Source: Solirubrobacterales bacterium
GTDB lineage: Bacteria; Actinomycetota; Thermoleophilia; Solirubrobacterales; 70-9
Direction of reading: 5' to 3'
Length of the DNA stretch: 64,000 nucleotides
Assembly: GCA_017304845.1 (NCBI GenBank)
Contig: JAFKLL010000011.1
Location: 1 to 64,000 of the forward strand
Positions 18,104 through 27,859 of the stretch are shown one piece after another; the first letter of the stretch is position 1, and each line of letters begins with the position of its first letter. Below the pieces are notes generated by a model. That model saw only the letters and a list, made by a program, of their open reading frames with translations, made no database searches and was not told the origin of the DNA. The translations under genes and the position numbers were made by a program.

Positions 18104-21100
18104 ACCCGGCCGCGGACCGCGACCGCCTTGGTGACCCAGGCGCCCCCGGCCGCCTTGGCCGAGACCTTCAACGAGCCGCGGAGCTGGCGGCCCCGCAGGG
18201 CCCGGCGCTGGGCCGGACGGGCCACGATCCGCACCGCAGCCACCTTGCCGGCGGCGACCGTCTTCGGGGCCCGGACGACGAAGCGCTGACGGACCGCCCG
18301 GCGCTGCCGCCGGTTGAGCTTCCCGTCCACGGCCAGCTTCACCTTGGCCGGCGCACGGACCGCGCAGGCCGTGGTCGAGTCGATCGGGCAGGAGACCCGG
18401 GCGACGACCGTGCGGGCGACGATCCGCTTGACCTGGACCCTGGTGATCCGGGGCTTCGCGGGCTCCGGATCGGGATCCCGGGGACCGACCGTGAGGGTCA
18501 TGTCAAGCGGGTCGAACTGCTCGCCGGCCGGGTAGGTGATCACGCCGGCGCCCTGCTCCTGCAGGACGGTGGCCAGACCCTCGAGCTTGACCTCGCCGTC
18601 CCGCGCCTCCAGGTCGAGGCCGGAGGCGTCGAAGCCGGCCAGCTTGATGTCGTCGTACCGGAACGGATCCGGGTTCTCCATCGTCGACCCGGCCGCGTCG
18701 GTCAGGACGAAGCCCTGCCCGGTGGCGAGGTCGGCCCTGATCTTGAGGTCGGAGAGCTCGGTGTCGAGCAGCGGGATGCCGTCCGGGGCGTGGTAGCTGT
18801 GCCCGAGGAACCGCACGGTGCCCTTCAGGTCGACCTCGAGCGTCTGGGTGGCCGGCTCGTAGCTGCCGCCGGCGACGGTGAAGCGGTACGCCTCGCCGCC
18901 CGTGCCCCAGGGCTGATTGGTCGACGGGTTGGTGCCGACGCAGAGCGACCCGGTCGGGGTGGTGCCGGCGATCTTGCTCACGCCCGCACCGAGCTCGACC
19001 GAGCCTCGCGCGATCTGCCCGGTGACGTAGCAGCGCCAACGATTCGAGATGCCCCAGTCGACGCTGCCTCCGTTGAAGGAGACGGGCTCGGTCGAAGGCG
19101 GGACCACGGTCACCGTGGCCCGGTCGCTGATCACGCTTCCGAGCTCGTTCTCGAGGCGGGCGCGGAAGGCGGCGCCGGAGAGGTTGAGCTCCACCTTCTC
19201 GAAGGTGAGCGTCGGGTCGGTGGCGCCGGGGATGTCATGCCAGACCCCGTTGAGGCGCTGCTGCCACTGGACGCTCGGCTCGGGGTTGCCGACCGGCATC
19301 ACCTTCAGCTCGACGTCGTGGCCGGGACCGACCGAGACGTCGGTGGGCTGGACCGTGATCGAGGGCGGGGTGCGCAGCTCGAGCGAGACCCGGTCGCTGA
19401 CCACGCGGCCGTACTCGTTCTCGGCGATGACCCGGTACTGCCTGCCGCGATCGGCCTCGCCGACCGTGGTCGCGAGATGGCCCTCGTCGGCGCCGTCCTC
19501 TGCGGTGAGGTCCTGCCAGCCGCCGGATCCGGGGATGCGGGTCTGCCAGGTGAGCTCCGGAGCGGGGCTGCCGTCGGCCGCCGCGCTCAGCTCGATCTCG
19601 GCGGTCTCGCCGAGCAGCCTGGCCACGGGCGCCTCCGGCTGGGTGGTGATGCGGGGTGAGACGCCGGCCACGGCCAGGGTCTGGAGCTTGCCGGCGGCTT
19701 CGCCCCAGATCTCTCCGGCCGCGTTCACGCCGACCATCCCGCCCGGGTAGGGACCGCCGTCGACGGCCGCCCGGTAGACGAGCTCGCCTCGTTCGATCCG
19801 GGTGATCAGGGTGTTGGAGTCGGTGAGGCCGATCAATGTGTCGGTGGCCGGGTCGAAGCTGACCTGGCCCTGGTTGAGGTTGGGGTCGAGGAAGGGCGAG
19901 AAGCCGACCGGCGGCTTGGCCTCGCCCAGCCGGCGGTCATCGGCGTAGCCGACGTAGGGGATGTAGACGGCGTTGCCGTCCTGGCTGGAGACCGCGTACA
20001 GGCCGTTGCCGCTGGCGAAGAGCCGGTCGGCGTTCACGTTGCCGGCCTCCTGGAGCTTCTCGGGCCGGAACTCGCCGCCGACCGGCGTGAGCCGGACCAC
20101 GTGGCCCGCTCCGAACAGCGTGGTGCCGACCAGGGTCGAGCCGCCACGGCCGTCGGGGATCGCTTCCAGGTTGACCAGGGCGTTGGCGAAGAGCGAGCCG
20201 GCGGCCACCTGTCCGACACGACCGACCTTGGAGGCGGTCCAGACGCCGTCGACCTGCTTGACCTGCCAGATGAAGTGCTGGGCCACAGAGCTGGCGCGGG
20301 CGATCACGTAGCGGTTGTTCGCCGCGTCCCAGGCGCCACCGCTGCCGCTGTCGTAGGAGAGGGTCGAGTCGTAGCTTCCCGCCACCTCGGTCGCGGTGAG
20401 GTCGGTGCCGTCCCACTCGTAGGTCACGAGCTTGCGGTCGCCGACGTTGGTGGTCCGTTCGGCGGCGAAGATGGTGTCGGTCGCCGGGTCGATCGCGATC
20501 GAGTCGCGGAACAGGCTGGGGTTGCTGGCGCTCACGCCGGACAGCCACTGGCTCTCGGGCTCCAGGGTGTCGGGGTCGAGCACCGCGATGCTGCCGGAGT
20601 TGTGCCAGCCGACCAGCTCGCCGGTGCTGAGCCTGCCGACCACGCGGCTGGCGATCCGGCTCGGCTGGGCGGCGGCGTCGGAGGCGGTCAGCGCGGTGAC
20701 CCCGGGGGCGTCCCAGGTCTCGCCGACCGGCTTGCCGCCGGGCCCCTCGTAGGTGAAGGCGATCGGGTCGAGCACGGTGCCGAGCGGGTAGGTGAAGATC
20801 CGGCTGCCGTCGACGGTGAGCGTGTTCGCCAGGGCCGACCAGGTGGTCGTTCCGTCGGCGACGACCGGCGCAGCGTTCTCGAGGTCGAGCTCGGCGAGCT
20901 GCACGTCCTCATCGACGACCACCTCGCCGCCTTCGATCGGCCGGCTCTCGGAGTCGACGAAGAGCGCGGCGTGATCCTCGGTGATCTCGATCCGGGGGTC
21001 GACCAGGGTCATGTCGAGCGCGCAGGGCCGGACATGCGTCCCACCGGCGCCGGTGCAGTGCCCGAGGAACTCGACACCGCCACCGAACTGGACGACGGTC

Positions 21101-21369
21101 TCCTTCGTGTCGGCGTCGTAGCCGCCCCCGGTGACCGGGAAGCGGAAGGTTCCGTCGACGTTTTGGGTGGCTTCGCCCAGCATGGTGGTGCCGGCCGCGC
21201 CGATGTAGTTGCGCCAGGACTCCTTGAGCCCCCAGTCGAGGTGGCCGGAGCTGATCTCGACTGGGTCGGCGGCCGCGTCGTCGGCGACGAGCGGCGGGAT
21301 GAACAGGACCATGAGCACCGCTGCCAGGAAGGCCGCGATGCGGACTGGGTGAGGACGAGGGGAGGTCAC
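18097..21369 (-). CDS. Surface heme-binding protein with two HtaA domains and Ig-like domains
   Basis: 1090 residues. Signal peptide about 1-35. HtaA domain 1 about 36-200 (SGHLDWGLKESWRNYI, then FLGHC). A propeller-like middle about 200-600. Two Ig-like domains about 600-790 (ITTQPEAPVARLLGE and ITVQPTDVSVGPGHD). HtaA domain 2 about 795-975 (GGSVDWGISNRWRCYV and FLGHSYH). The C-terminal about 105 residues form a basic beta domain shared with other exported proteins here. HtaA proteins take heme from host or soil hemoproteins in Corynebacterium. No ABC heme importer is adjacent. It starts GTG 21369 with AAGGAG seven bases before. The iron-box-like site at 21395-21408 overlaps its promoter. 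Confidence 0.88.
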   Translation of the reverse strand: MTSPRPHPVRIAAFLAAVLMVLFIPPLVADDAAADPVEISSGHLDWGLKESWRNYIGAAGTTMLGEATQNVDGTFRFPVTGGGYDADTKETVVQFGGGVEFLGHCTGAGGTHVRPCALDMTLVDPRIEITEDHAALFVDSESRPIEGGEVVVDEDVQLAELDLENAAPVVADGTTTWSALANTLTVDGSRIFTYPLGTVLDPIAFTYEGPGGKPVGETWDAPGVTALTASDAAAQPSRIASRVVGRLSTGELVGWHNSGSIAVLDPDTLEPESQWLSGVSASNPSLFRDSIAIDPATDTIFAAERTTNVGDRKLVTYEWDGTDLTATEVAGSYDSTLSYDSGSGGAWDAANNRYVIARASSVAQHFIWQVKQVDGVWTASKVGRVGQVAAGSLFANALVNLEAIPDGRGGSTLVGTTLFGAGHVVRLTPVGGEFRPEKLQEAGNVNADRLFASGNGLYAVSSQDGNAVYIPYVGYADDRRLGEAKPPVGFSPFLDPNLNQGQVSFDPATDTLIGLTDSNTLITRIERGELVYRAAVDGGPYPGGMVGVNAAGEIWGEAAGKLQTLAVAGVSPRITTQPEAPVARLLGETAEIELSAAADGSPAPELTWQTRIPGSGGWQDLTAEDGADEGHLATTVGEADRGRQYRVIAENEYGRVVSDRVSLELRTPPSITVQPTDVSVGPGHDVELKVMPVGNPEPSVQWQQRLNGVWHDIPGATDPTLTFEKVELNLSGAAFRARLENELGSVISDRATVTVVPPSTEPVSFNGGSVDWGISNRWRCYVTGQIARGSVELGAGVSKIAGTTPTGSLCVGTNPSTNQPWGTGGEAYRFTVAGGSYEPATQTLEVDLKGTVRFLGHSYHAPDGIPLLDTELSDLKIRADLATGQGFVLTDAAGSTMENPDPFRYDDIKLAGFDASGLDLEARDGEVKLEGLATVLQEQGAGVITYPAGEQFDPLDMTLTVGPRDPDPEPAKPRITRVQVKRIVARTVVARVSCPIDSTTACAVRAPAKVKLAVDGKLNRRQRRAVRQRFVVRAPKTVAAGKVAAVRIVARPAQRRALRGRQLRGSLKVSAKAAGGAWVTKAVAVRGRVR

Positions 21370-21394
21370 TTCGTTGCTCCTTGAGGGGAATTAA

Positions 21395-21408
21395 TTAGGG
21401 TGGCCTAA
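21395..21408. promoter_or_regulatory. DtxR/IdeR iron box upstream of the HtaA gene
   Basis: TTAGGGTGGCCTAA is a TTAGG/CCTAA palindrome matching 12 of 14 positions of the consensus core. It is 26 bp before the GTG start and overlaps the A/T-rich -10 region on the minus strand (TAATTA), the expected place for an iron-dependent repressor of a heme-uptake gene. Confidence 0.65.
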
Positions 21409-21419
21409 GAAGTATCAGA

Positions 21420-21442
21420 ATTCCGACTGGTCATGTCGGAAT
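21420..21442. promoter_or_regulatory. Inverted repeat in the HtaA/cysJ divergent region
   Basis: ATTCCGAC-N7-GTCGGAAT, perfect 8-bp arms. It lies between the iron box and the cysJ-proximal palindrome. Candidate binding site for an unknown dimeric regulator. Confidence 0.45.
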
Positions 21443-21474
21443 GCCTCGTGAGAGAACCTGCGATCATGCTTATT

Positions 21475-21498
21475 CCTGAAACCTGATCGGGTTTCAGG
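21475..21498. promoter_or_regulatory. Inverted repeat upstream of cysJ
   Basis: CCTGAAACC-N6-GGTTTCAGG, perfect 9-bp arms, 56 bp before the cysJ start and next to an A/T-rich TATTAATTG that could be the -10. Candidate operator for a sulfur-assimilation regulator. It has no T-run after it, so it is unlikely to be a terminator. Confidence 0.5.
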
Positions 21499-21553
21499 TA
21501 TTAATTGTTTCCCCCACCGCAGGGCCGATTGCCGCCCGCAGCCGAAACACGCC

Positions 21554-23368
21554 ATGACCGAACTCACCATGCCCAGCCCAGAACTGGCCGGGACGACACC
21601 ACTCACCGACAACCAACTCGCCCAACTCGCCGGTATCGCGACCTCCCTCAGTCGCGAGCAGGCCATCTGGCTGAGCGGATACTTCGCCGGCCTCGGCGGG
21701 ACCCAGGCGCCGCCGACGGTCCCGACCGCCGGGCCCGACGTCCGGTTGACCACCATCCTGGTCGGCAGCGAGACCGGAAACTGCCGTGAGGTGGCATCCG
21801 CCCTCGCCGAGTCCGCCCGAGCCCAGGGCATCGAGACCAAGATCGCCGACATGGCCGACTACAAGCCTCGCTCGCTCAAGGACGAAGGCGACCTGCTGGT
21901 CATCACCAGCACCCACGGCGAGGGCGACCCGCCGCAGACCGCCCTCGACTTCTTCGAGTTCCTCGCCGGCCGCAAGGCCCCGAAGCTGCCCGAGCTGCGC
22001 TTCGCGGTGCTCGCCCTCGGCGACTCCACCTACGAGCACTTCTGCGCCGCCGGCCGACAGGTGGACAGCCGCCTCGAGGAACTGGGCGGCACGCGACTGA
22101 CCGACCTGGTCGAGTGCGACGTCGACTACGACGACGACGCCGAAGCCTGGGTCGAGACGATCGTGAGCGAGCTCGTCGCCTCCGCCCCGGCCGGCGGTGA
22201 GATGAACTTCGCCACGCCGGTCGCCGCCGCGAACGGAGCCACGCCTTCCGCCTTCAGCAAGAAGAACCCCTTCCAGGCCGAGATCATCGAGAACATCGAG
22301 CTGACCGGCCGCGGTTCGACCAAGGAGACCCGCCACGTCGAGCTCTCGCTCGAGGGATCCGGGCTCGAGTACCGGCCCGGCGACGTGCTCGGCGTGATGC
22401 CGCAGAACGACCCGGAACTGGTCTCGACCCTGCTGGAGCGCCTCTCGCTCTCCGGTGACGCCGAGGTGACGCTGAAGAAGGAGACCGTCACGCTCCGCGA
22501 AGCCCTGACCAGCCGACTCGAGATCACCGCGGCGACGCCCCGGTTCCTCGAACAGTGGGGCGAGGTCGCCGACTCGTCGGAGCTCCGCGAGCTCGCCACC
22601 CCGGACCGGGCCAAGGACCGGATCGCCTACCTGAACGGCCACCACGTCCTCGACGTGGTGGAGAGGCATCCCGTGCCGGGGCTCGAACCGGACCAGTTCG
22701 TCGCCGGGCTTCGCCCGCTGCAGCCCCGGCTCTACTCGATCGCCTCGAGCCTGGCCGCCGCGCCGGACGAGGTCCACCTGACCGTGAGCACGGTGCGGTA
22801 CTCGCTGCATGACACCCCGCGCACGGGCGTCGCCACCGGCTTCCTCGCCGGCCTGACCGGCGACGAGGACACCGTGCCGGTGTACGTCCAGTCGAACGAC
22901 CACTTCCACCTGCCCGGCGACGACACGCCGATCCTGATGATCGGCGCCGGAACCGGGGTCGCCCCCTACCGCTCCTTCATGCAGGAGCGCGAAGCGCGCG
23001 GCGTGCTCGGCAAGTCCTGGCTCTTCTTCGGCGAGCGCAACTTCCGCAGCGACTTCCTCTACCAGCTCGAGTGGCAGGACCTGTTCCGCAGCGGGGTCCT
23101 GGACCAGTTCGACCTGGCCTTCTCCCGCGACTCGGCGGAGAAGGTCTACGTCCAGGATCGCCTGCGGCGGCGCGGCCGGGAGGTCTACTCCTGGCTGGAA
23201 GAAGGCGCCTTCGTCTACGTCTGCGGCGACGCGAACCACATGGCGCCCGACGTCCACGCGGCGCTGGTCGACATCGTCGCCGAGCACGGCGGGCAGGACT
23301 CCGATGGCGCCGAGGAGTATCTCTCGGAGATGCGCCGCAGCCACCGTTACCGACTCGACGTCTACTGA
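21554..23368 (+). CDS. cysJ: NADPH-sulfite reductase flavoprotein subunit
   Basis: Passes electrons from NADPH through FAD and FMN to the CysI hemoprotein for sulfite to sulfide. 604 residues. N-terminal about 60-residue helical lead (LTDNQLAQLAGIATSLS); flavodoxin domain about 68-210 (LVGSETGNCREVASALAESA, STHGEGDPP); FAD domain with RLYSIASS; NADPH domain GAGTGVAPYRSFMQER and YVCGDANHM; C-terminal YRLDVY. It lies five bases before cysI, on the same strand. Divergent from the HtaA gene across a region with two palindromes. Confidence 0.93.
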   Translation: MTELTMPSPELAGTTPLTDNQLAQLAGIATSLSREQAIWLSGYFAGLGGTQAPPTVPTAGPDVRLTTILVGSETGNCREVASALAESARAQGIETKIADMADYKPRSLKDEGDLLVITSTHGEGDPPQTALDFFEFLAGRKAPKLPELRFAVLALGDSTYEHFCAAGRQVDSRLEELGGTRLTDLVECDVDYDDDAEAWVETIVSELVASAPAGGEMNFATPVAAANGATPSAFSKKNPFQAEIIENIELTGRGSTKETRHVELSLEGSGLEYRPGDVLGVMPQNDPELVSTLLERLSLSGDAEVTLKKETVTLREALTSRLEITAATPRFLEQWGEVADSSELRELATPDRAKDRIAYLNGHHVLDVVERHPVPGLEPDQFVAGLRPLQPRLYSIASSLAAAPDEVHLTVSTVRYSLHDTPRTGVATGFLAGLTGDEDTVPVYVQSNDHFHLPGDDTPILMIGAGTGVAPYRSFMQEREARGVLGKSWLFFGERNFRSDFLYQLEWQDLFRSGVLDQFDLAFSRDSAEKVYVQDRLRRRGREVYSWLEEGAFVYVCGDANHMAPDVHAALVDIVAEHGGQDSDGAEEYLSEMRRSHRYRLDVY

Positions 23369-23373
23369 GGATC

Positions 23374-25140
23374 ATGGACCCACACAAGGAAACGGATCGC
23401 AGCCGCGATCGCTCCCAGCCCCTTGAGAATCTCGGCCCGGACGAGACCCTCAAGGCGACCAGCGACTACCTGCGAGGCACGATCGAGCAGAGCCTCGCCG
23501 ACGAGATCACCGCCGGCGTCGCCGAGAGCGACAACAAGCTCCTCAAGTTCCACGGCATGTACCAGCAGGACGATCGCGACATCCGCGACGAGCGTCGTCG
23601 GCAGAAGCTGGAGCCGGAGTACACCTTCATGGTCAGGCTGCGGTTGCCGGGCGGCGTCGTCAGCCCCAGCCAGTGGCTGAGCATCGACGATCTCGCCCGC
23701 CGCTTCGGTCGCGACTCGCTGCGGCTGACCACCCGTCAGACCTTCCAGTACCACTACATCGAGCGGCAGAACCTGAAGACCCTGCTCCAGGACCTTCGCG
23801 ACGCCGTGATCGACACCAAGGCGGCCTGCGGCGACGACTCCCGAGGCGTGATGAGCACGGTCAACCCGCACCTCTCCGCGCTCCACGGCCAGGTCTATGC
23901 CGTGGCCAGCGAGGCCAGCGACCACGCCGTGCACAGGACCACCGGCTACGAGGAGATCTGGTACCAGGAGGAGCGTCCCGCGGGTGAGAAGAAGGCGCCG
24001 CTCAAGCAGGTCGCGACCGGCGACGAGACGGAGCCCTTCTACGGCAAGACCTACATGCCGCGCAAGTTCAAGATCGGCTTCGCGGTGCCGCCCAGCAACG
24101 ACATCGACGTCTACAGCCAGGACCTCGGCTTCGTCGCAGTCGCCGAGCAGGGCGAGCTCAAGGGCTTCAACGTGATGATCGGCGGCGGCATGGGCCGGAC
24201 CGACCGGGCCCCCGAGACCTACCCCCGCCTGGCCGACCTGATCGGCTACGTCGACGCCGACCAGGTGATCCCGGTGATCGACGCGGTGATGAGCGTCCAG
24301 CGGGACTTCGGCGACCGGGTGAACCGCGCCCACGCCCGCTTCAAGTACACGGTCGACGACAAGGGCGTCGAGTGGATCAAGGCGGAGATCGAGAACCGCC
24401 TCGGCTTCGAGCTCGGCCCGGTCAGCCCCTTCGAGTTCACCTCGAACGGCGACCCGCTGGGCTGGGTCGAGGGCGAGGACGGGCGCGAGCACTGCACCCT
24501 GTTCATCCAGAACGGCCGCCTGGTCAACCGGCCCGACAGCGCGCTGCTGGACGGGATGCGCGCCCTGGCCGAGATCCACAAGGGGACCTTCCTCCTCACG
24601 CCGAACCAGAACGTGATCGTCGCCGATGTCGAACCGGAGGACCGGCCCGCGATCGAGGCGATCATGAAGGAGCACCGCCTCGGCGAGTTCGAGGGCGCCA
24701 GCGGCCTGCGTCGCAACTCGATGGCCTGCGTCGCCTTCCCGACCTGCGCCCTGGCGATGGCGGAGAGCGAGCGCTACCTGCCGGAGTTGCTGACCAAGGT
24801 CGAGGAGATCCTCGACCGGCACGGCCTGACCGACGACCCGATCACGATCCGGATGACCGGCTGCCCGAACGGCTGCGCCCGCCCGTACATCTCCGAGATC
24901 GGGCTCACCGGCCGCGCCCCGGGCAAGTACAACCTCTACTTCGGCGGCGGCTTCCACGGCCAGCGGCTGAACCGGATGTACCTGGAGAACGTCGGCGAGG
25001 AGGCGATCCTCGAGGCGTTGGAGGAGACCCTGGGCCACTACGCCCGTGAGCGCCGGCCCGACGAGCCCTTCGGCGATTTCACGATCCGCGCCGGCTACGT
25101 CACCGAGGTCAAAGAGGGTCGCCTCTTTTCCGCGCCCTGA
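23374..25140 (+). CDS. cysI: Sulfite reductase hemoprotein subunit
   Basis: Siroheme/[4Fe-4S] enzyme that reduces sulfite to sulfide by six electrons. 588 residues from the ATG at 23374 (MDPHKETDRSRD); longer upstream frames would overlap cysJ. Cluster ligands: CVAFPTC and, later, GCPNGC. Siroheme-contacting basic residues are in LRLTTRQTFQYH and the N-terminal LKFHGMYQQDDRD. It forms the alpha8-beta4-type complex with CysJ. The sulfide product feeds MetY. Confidence 0.95.
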   Translation: MDPHKETDRSRDRSQPLENLGPDETLKATSDYLRGTIEQSLADEITAGVAESDNKLLKFHGMYQQDDRDIRDERRRQKLEPEYTFMVRLRLPGGVVSPSQWLSIDDLARRFGRDSLRLTTRQTFQYHYIERQNLKTLLQDLRDAVIDTKAACGDDSRGVMSTVNPHLSALHGQVYAVASEASDHAVHRTTGYEEIWYQEERPAGEKKAPLKQVATGDETEPFYGKTYMPRKFKIGFAVPPSNDIDVYSQDLGFVAVAEQGELKGFNVMIGGGMGRTDRAPETYPRLADLIGYVDADQVIPVIDAVMSVQRDFGDRVNRAHARFKYTVDDKGVEWIKAEIENRLGFELGPVSPFEFTSNGDPLGWVEGEDGREHCTLFIQNGRLVNRPDSALLDGMRALAEIHKGTFLLTPNQNVIVADVEPEDRPAIEAIMKEHRLGEFEGASGLRRNSMACVAFPTCALAMAESERYLPELLTKVEEILDRHGLTDDPITIRMTGCPNGCARPYISEIGLTGRAPGKYNLYFGGGFHGQRLNRMYLENVGEEAILEALEETLGHYARERRPDEPFGDFTIRAGYVTEVKEGRLFSAP

Positions 25141-25229
25141 GCGCGTGATACAAATCAAATAACGCGATGTTCACGATTAGCTGAGCCGGAGGCTAGGGCT
25201 TCGGCAGGGATCGGAGGAGGACTGAGGCG

Positions 25230-27821
25230 ATGAGTGAGGCACGGGACACGGGCCGGCTGCCGGTCGGCCGCGTGATGTTGGTGGCGCTGCTCGCAGCGAT
25301 GGCGATGAGCATGTTCGCCGCCGGCACGTCGGAGGCCAAGGTCTCCCTGAAGGTGACCACCGGGACCCAGCGGGCGCTGCTCAAGCAGAAGTCGCTCACG
25401 GTCAAGGTGCGGGCCAGGGGACGGACCACGATCCGGCTCTCCGCCAAGGTCGGCCGGGACGGAAGGTTGTTCCGGTCCAGGTCCGTCCGCTTCGCGCGGC
25501 ATCGGGTCCAGTCGAAGCGGATCCGCCTGCGTCTGACCAGGCGTGGCGTGAAGCGGCTCGCCACCTGCGGCGCCAAGGTGGTGCGCGTGGTCGGCACCCA
25601 TCGCGTCAAGCGCCGCCGGGCGACCGCGCGGACCCACCGCCGCCTCGCGAAGGACCGGAGTCGCTGCCGCGGGCCGGTGGTCAAGCCGGAGAAGTCGACC
25701 TGCGACCCGCTCGACCCGGCGATCTGCCTCCAGCCCTTCCCCAGCAACTACTACACGAAGCCCGACAGCTCGACCGCGACCGGGATCAGGCTCGACTTCC
25801 CCGAGGACGGCATGCCGGCCAACAAGGCCGGAGTCCGGGTCGACCCGACCGAGATAAACCGGGGCGACGGGTTCAGTCCCGGCAGCATGATCGTCACCAA
25901 GATTCCCGGGGTCGATACCCCGGCCGCCTTCGAGAACACGGGCTTCGTGCCGGAGACCGACATGCACGACTACAGCCGGCCGGACCAGCCGGTGGTCGTC
26001 TACGACACCACCACCGGCGAGCGCTGGCCGATCTGGGCGGAGCTGGACAGCAACCCAACCTCGATCCAGCCCTACGAGGCGACCGACGGCATCGGGGGCA
26101 TCGGCCTCGACCCGTCGAATACCGGCCCGGTCAACCTGATCGTGCGGCCGGCCCGGAACTTCACCTCCGGCCACACCTACGTGGTCGCCTTCCGCAACCT
26201 CAAGGACGCGGCCGGCAAGCCGGTCGAGGCGCAGCCTCCGTTCAAGACCTGCCGGGACCGGCTGGACACCAGGAACCCCGCCCTTCTCTACAGGTGCGGG
26301 CAACTCGAGAAGACCGTCTTCCCCGAGCTGGCCGACGAGGGCATCTCACGCGACGACCTCTACCTGGCCTGGGACTTCACGGTGGCGAGCAACCAGAGCA
26401 TCACCGGGCGGGCGGTGCAGATCCGGGACGACGCCTTCAAGCGGCTCGGTGACGACGACCTCGCCGACCGTTCCCTGGGCGGCAGCGCCGCGCCGACCGT
26501 CGAGGTGACCCATGCCTGCGGCGGCGGGTTCACCGACTGCAGCGTCAGCCAGAACGACGGCCTTCCGCCGCAGCCCGACTCGAACGTCTACAGGTACGTC
26601 GACGGGCTGGTCAAGGACGTGCCCTGCTACCTGAACCAGAACGGCTGCCCGCCCGGATCTCACTTCGAGTTCAACGCCGACGGCACCGTGAAGTTCAACC
26701 CGGCCTTCAAGACCGACGTGCCGTTCCGCTGCGTGATCCCCGCCTCGGCCGACGACGGCGGGACCGCGAATCCCGGCCGGGCCGGGATCTTCGGGCACGG
26801 CCTGCTCGGCAGCTACACCTCGGTCAACGTCCAGGCGCCGCTGGGGAACGAGAACGACCAGACCTGGTGCGCCACCGACTGGGCCGGGTTCTCCGCCGCC
26901 GACCTGGCCGGCGGCGTGGTGCCGGCGATGTCGGATCTGACCAACTTCTCGAAGTTGGTCGACCGCATGCAGCAGGGCTTCGTCAACTTCATGATGCTCG
27001 GCCGCGCAATGATCCACCCGGACGGGTTGGCGACCAAGCCCGAGTTCCAGATCGGTGGCCAGTCGGTGATCGACGTCTCCCAGGGCGACGACACCCGGCT
27101 GCTCTACATGGGGATCAGCCAGGGCGGGATCATGGGCGCCGCCCTGACCGCGCTCGAGCCCGACGTCGACAACGGGGTGCTGGCGGTGCCGGCGATGAAC
27201 TACTCGACGATGCTGAGGCGAAGCGTCGACTTCGACCACTACGCCTCCCTGCCCAACCTCGGGCTCTGGGCCAACTACCCGGATGAGGAGGTCCGGCCGC
27301 TCGGCCTCGGCCTGGTCCAGTTGATGTGGGACCGCGGCGAGGGCAACGGCTACGCCGCGAACCTCCGGCCCGGCAACGAGCTGCCGAACACGCCCCCGCA
27401 TCAGGTCCTGCTCCAGCTCGCGGTCGGCGACCACCAGGTCACAAACGTCGCCGCCGAGGTGGAGATCCGCACGATCGGCGCCAAGCTCTACGGTCCCGCC
27501 GTCAACCCCGGCCGCCACTGGGACGTCGACCCGTTCATGGACATCCCGTTGGCGGACCCGCCGATCGCGGGCGGCAACACGGCCGTCTATTACGACGGCG
27601 GCCCGCCCTCGTTCACCGGGACGCTCGGTCAGGGCTCCCTGGTCGAACCCGCCCTCAACGTGCCGCCGCGCCCGGAGTGGGGCTATGGCGGGGACTCCCA
27701 CTACTACCCGTGGCAGTCCACCGACGGCCGGGACCACGAGGGCAGCTTCCTGGCCGGCGACGGGGTCGGGGCCTGCGCGAGCGGGAGCTACTGCTACAGC
27801 AACGGCTGGTCCGGGCCCTGA
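25230..27821 (+). CDS. Secreted alpha/beta hydrolase with basic N-terminal domain
   Basis: 863 residues. Signal peptide about 1-35 (MLVALLAAMAMSMFAAGTSEA). Residues 36-150 form a strongly basic beta domain (VRARGRTTIRLSAKVGRDG, RIRLRLTRRGVKRL), like domains at the ends of other exported proteins here. The catalytic part has the oxyanion segment GIFGHGLLGSY and nucleophile elbow MGISQGGIMG; candidate Asp in AVGDHQVTN and His in GRDHEGSF. There are many Cys, probably disulfides. GGAGGACTGAGGCG precedes the ATG at 25230. Closest general type is the large secreted hydrolases of soil actinobacteria and myxobacteria; the substrate is unknown. Confidence 0.8.
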   Translation: MSEARDTGRLPVGRVMLVALLAAMAMSMFAAGTSEAKVSLKVTTGTQRALLKQKSLTVKVRARGRTTIRLSAKVGRDGRLFRSRSVRFARHRVQSKRIRLRLTRRGVKRLATCGAKVVRVVGTHRVKRRRATARTHRRLAKDRSRCRGPVVKPEKSTCDPLDPAICLQPFPSNYYTKPDSSTATGIRLDFPEDGMPANKAGVRVDPTEINRGDGFSPGSMIVTKIPGVDTPAAFENTGFVPETDMHDYSRPDQPVVVYDTTTGERWPIWAELDSNPTSIQPYEATDGIGGIGLDPSNTGPVNLIVRPARNFTSGHTYVVAFRNLKDAAGKPVEAQPPFKTCRDRLDTRNPALLYRCGQLEKTVFPELADEGISRDDLYLAWDFTVASNQSITGRAVQIRDDAFKRLGDDDLADRSLGGSAAPTVEVTHACGGGFTDCSVSQNDGLPPQPDSNVYRYVDGLVKDVPCYLNQNGCPPGSHFEFNADGTVKFNPAFKTDVPFRCVIPASADDGGTANPGRAGIFGHGLLGSYTSVNVQAPLGNENDQTWCATDWAGFSAADLAGGVVPAMSDLTNFSKLVDRMQQGFVNFMMLGRAMIHPDGLATKPEFQIGGQSVIDVSQGDDTRLLYMGISQGGIMGAALTALEPDVDNGVLAVPAMNYSTMLRRSVDFDHYASLPNLGLWANYPDEEVRPLGLGLVQLMWDRGEGNGYAANLRPGNELPNTPPHQVLLQLAVGDHQVTNVAAEVEIRTIGAKLYGPAVNPGRHWDVDPFMDIPLADPPIAGGNTAVYYDGGPPSFTGTLGQGSLVEPALNVPPRPEWGYGGDSHYYPWQSTDGRDHEGSFLAGDGVGACASGSYCYSNGWSGP

Positions 27822-27834
27822 CCCGGTCGGGCCG

Positions 27835-27859
27835 CCGGCGGGGGTTCAACCCTCGCCGG
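27835..27859. terminator. Hairpin over the enoyl-CoA hydratase stop codon
   Basis: CCGGCGGGGGTT pairs with AACCCTCGCCGG (one G-T pair) around the stop TGA of the minus gene (27846-27848). It lies between two converging genes. Confidence 0.5.
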
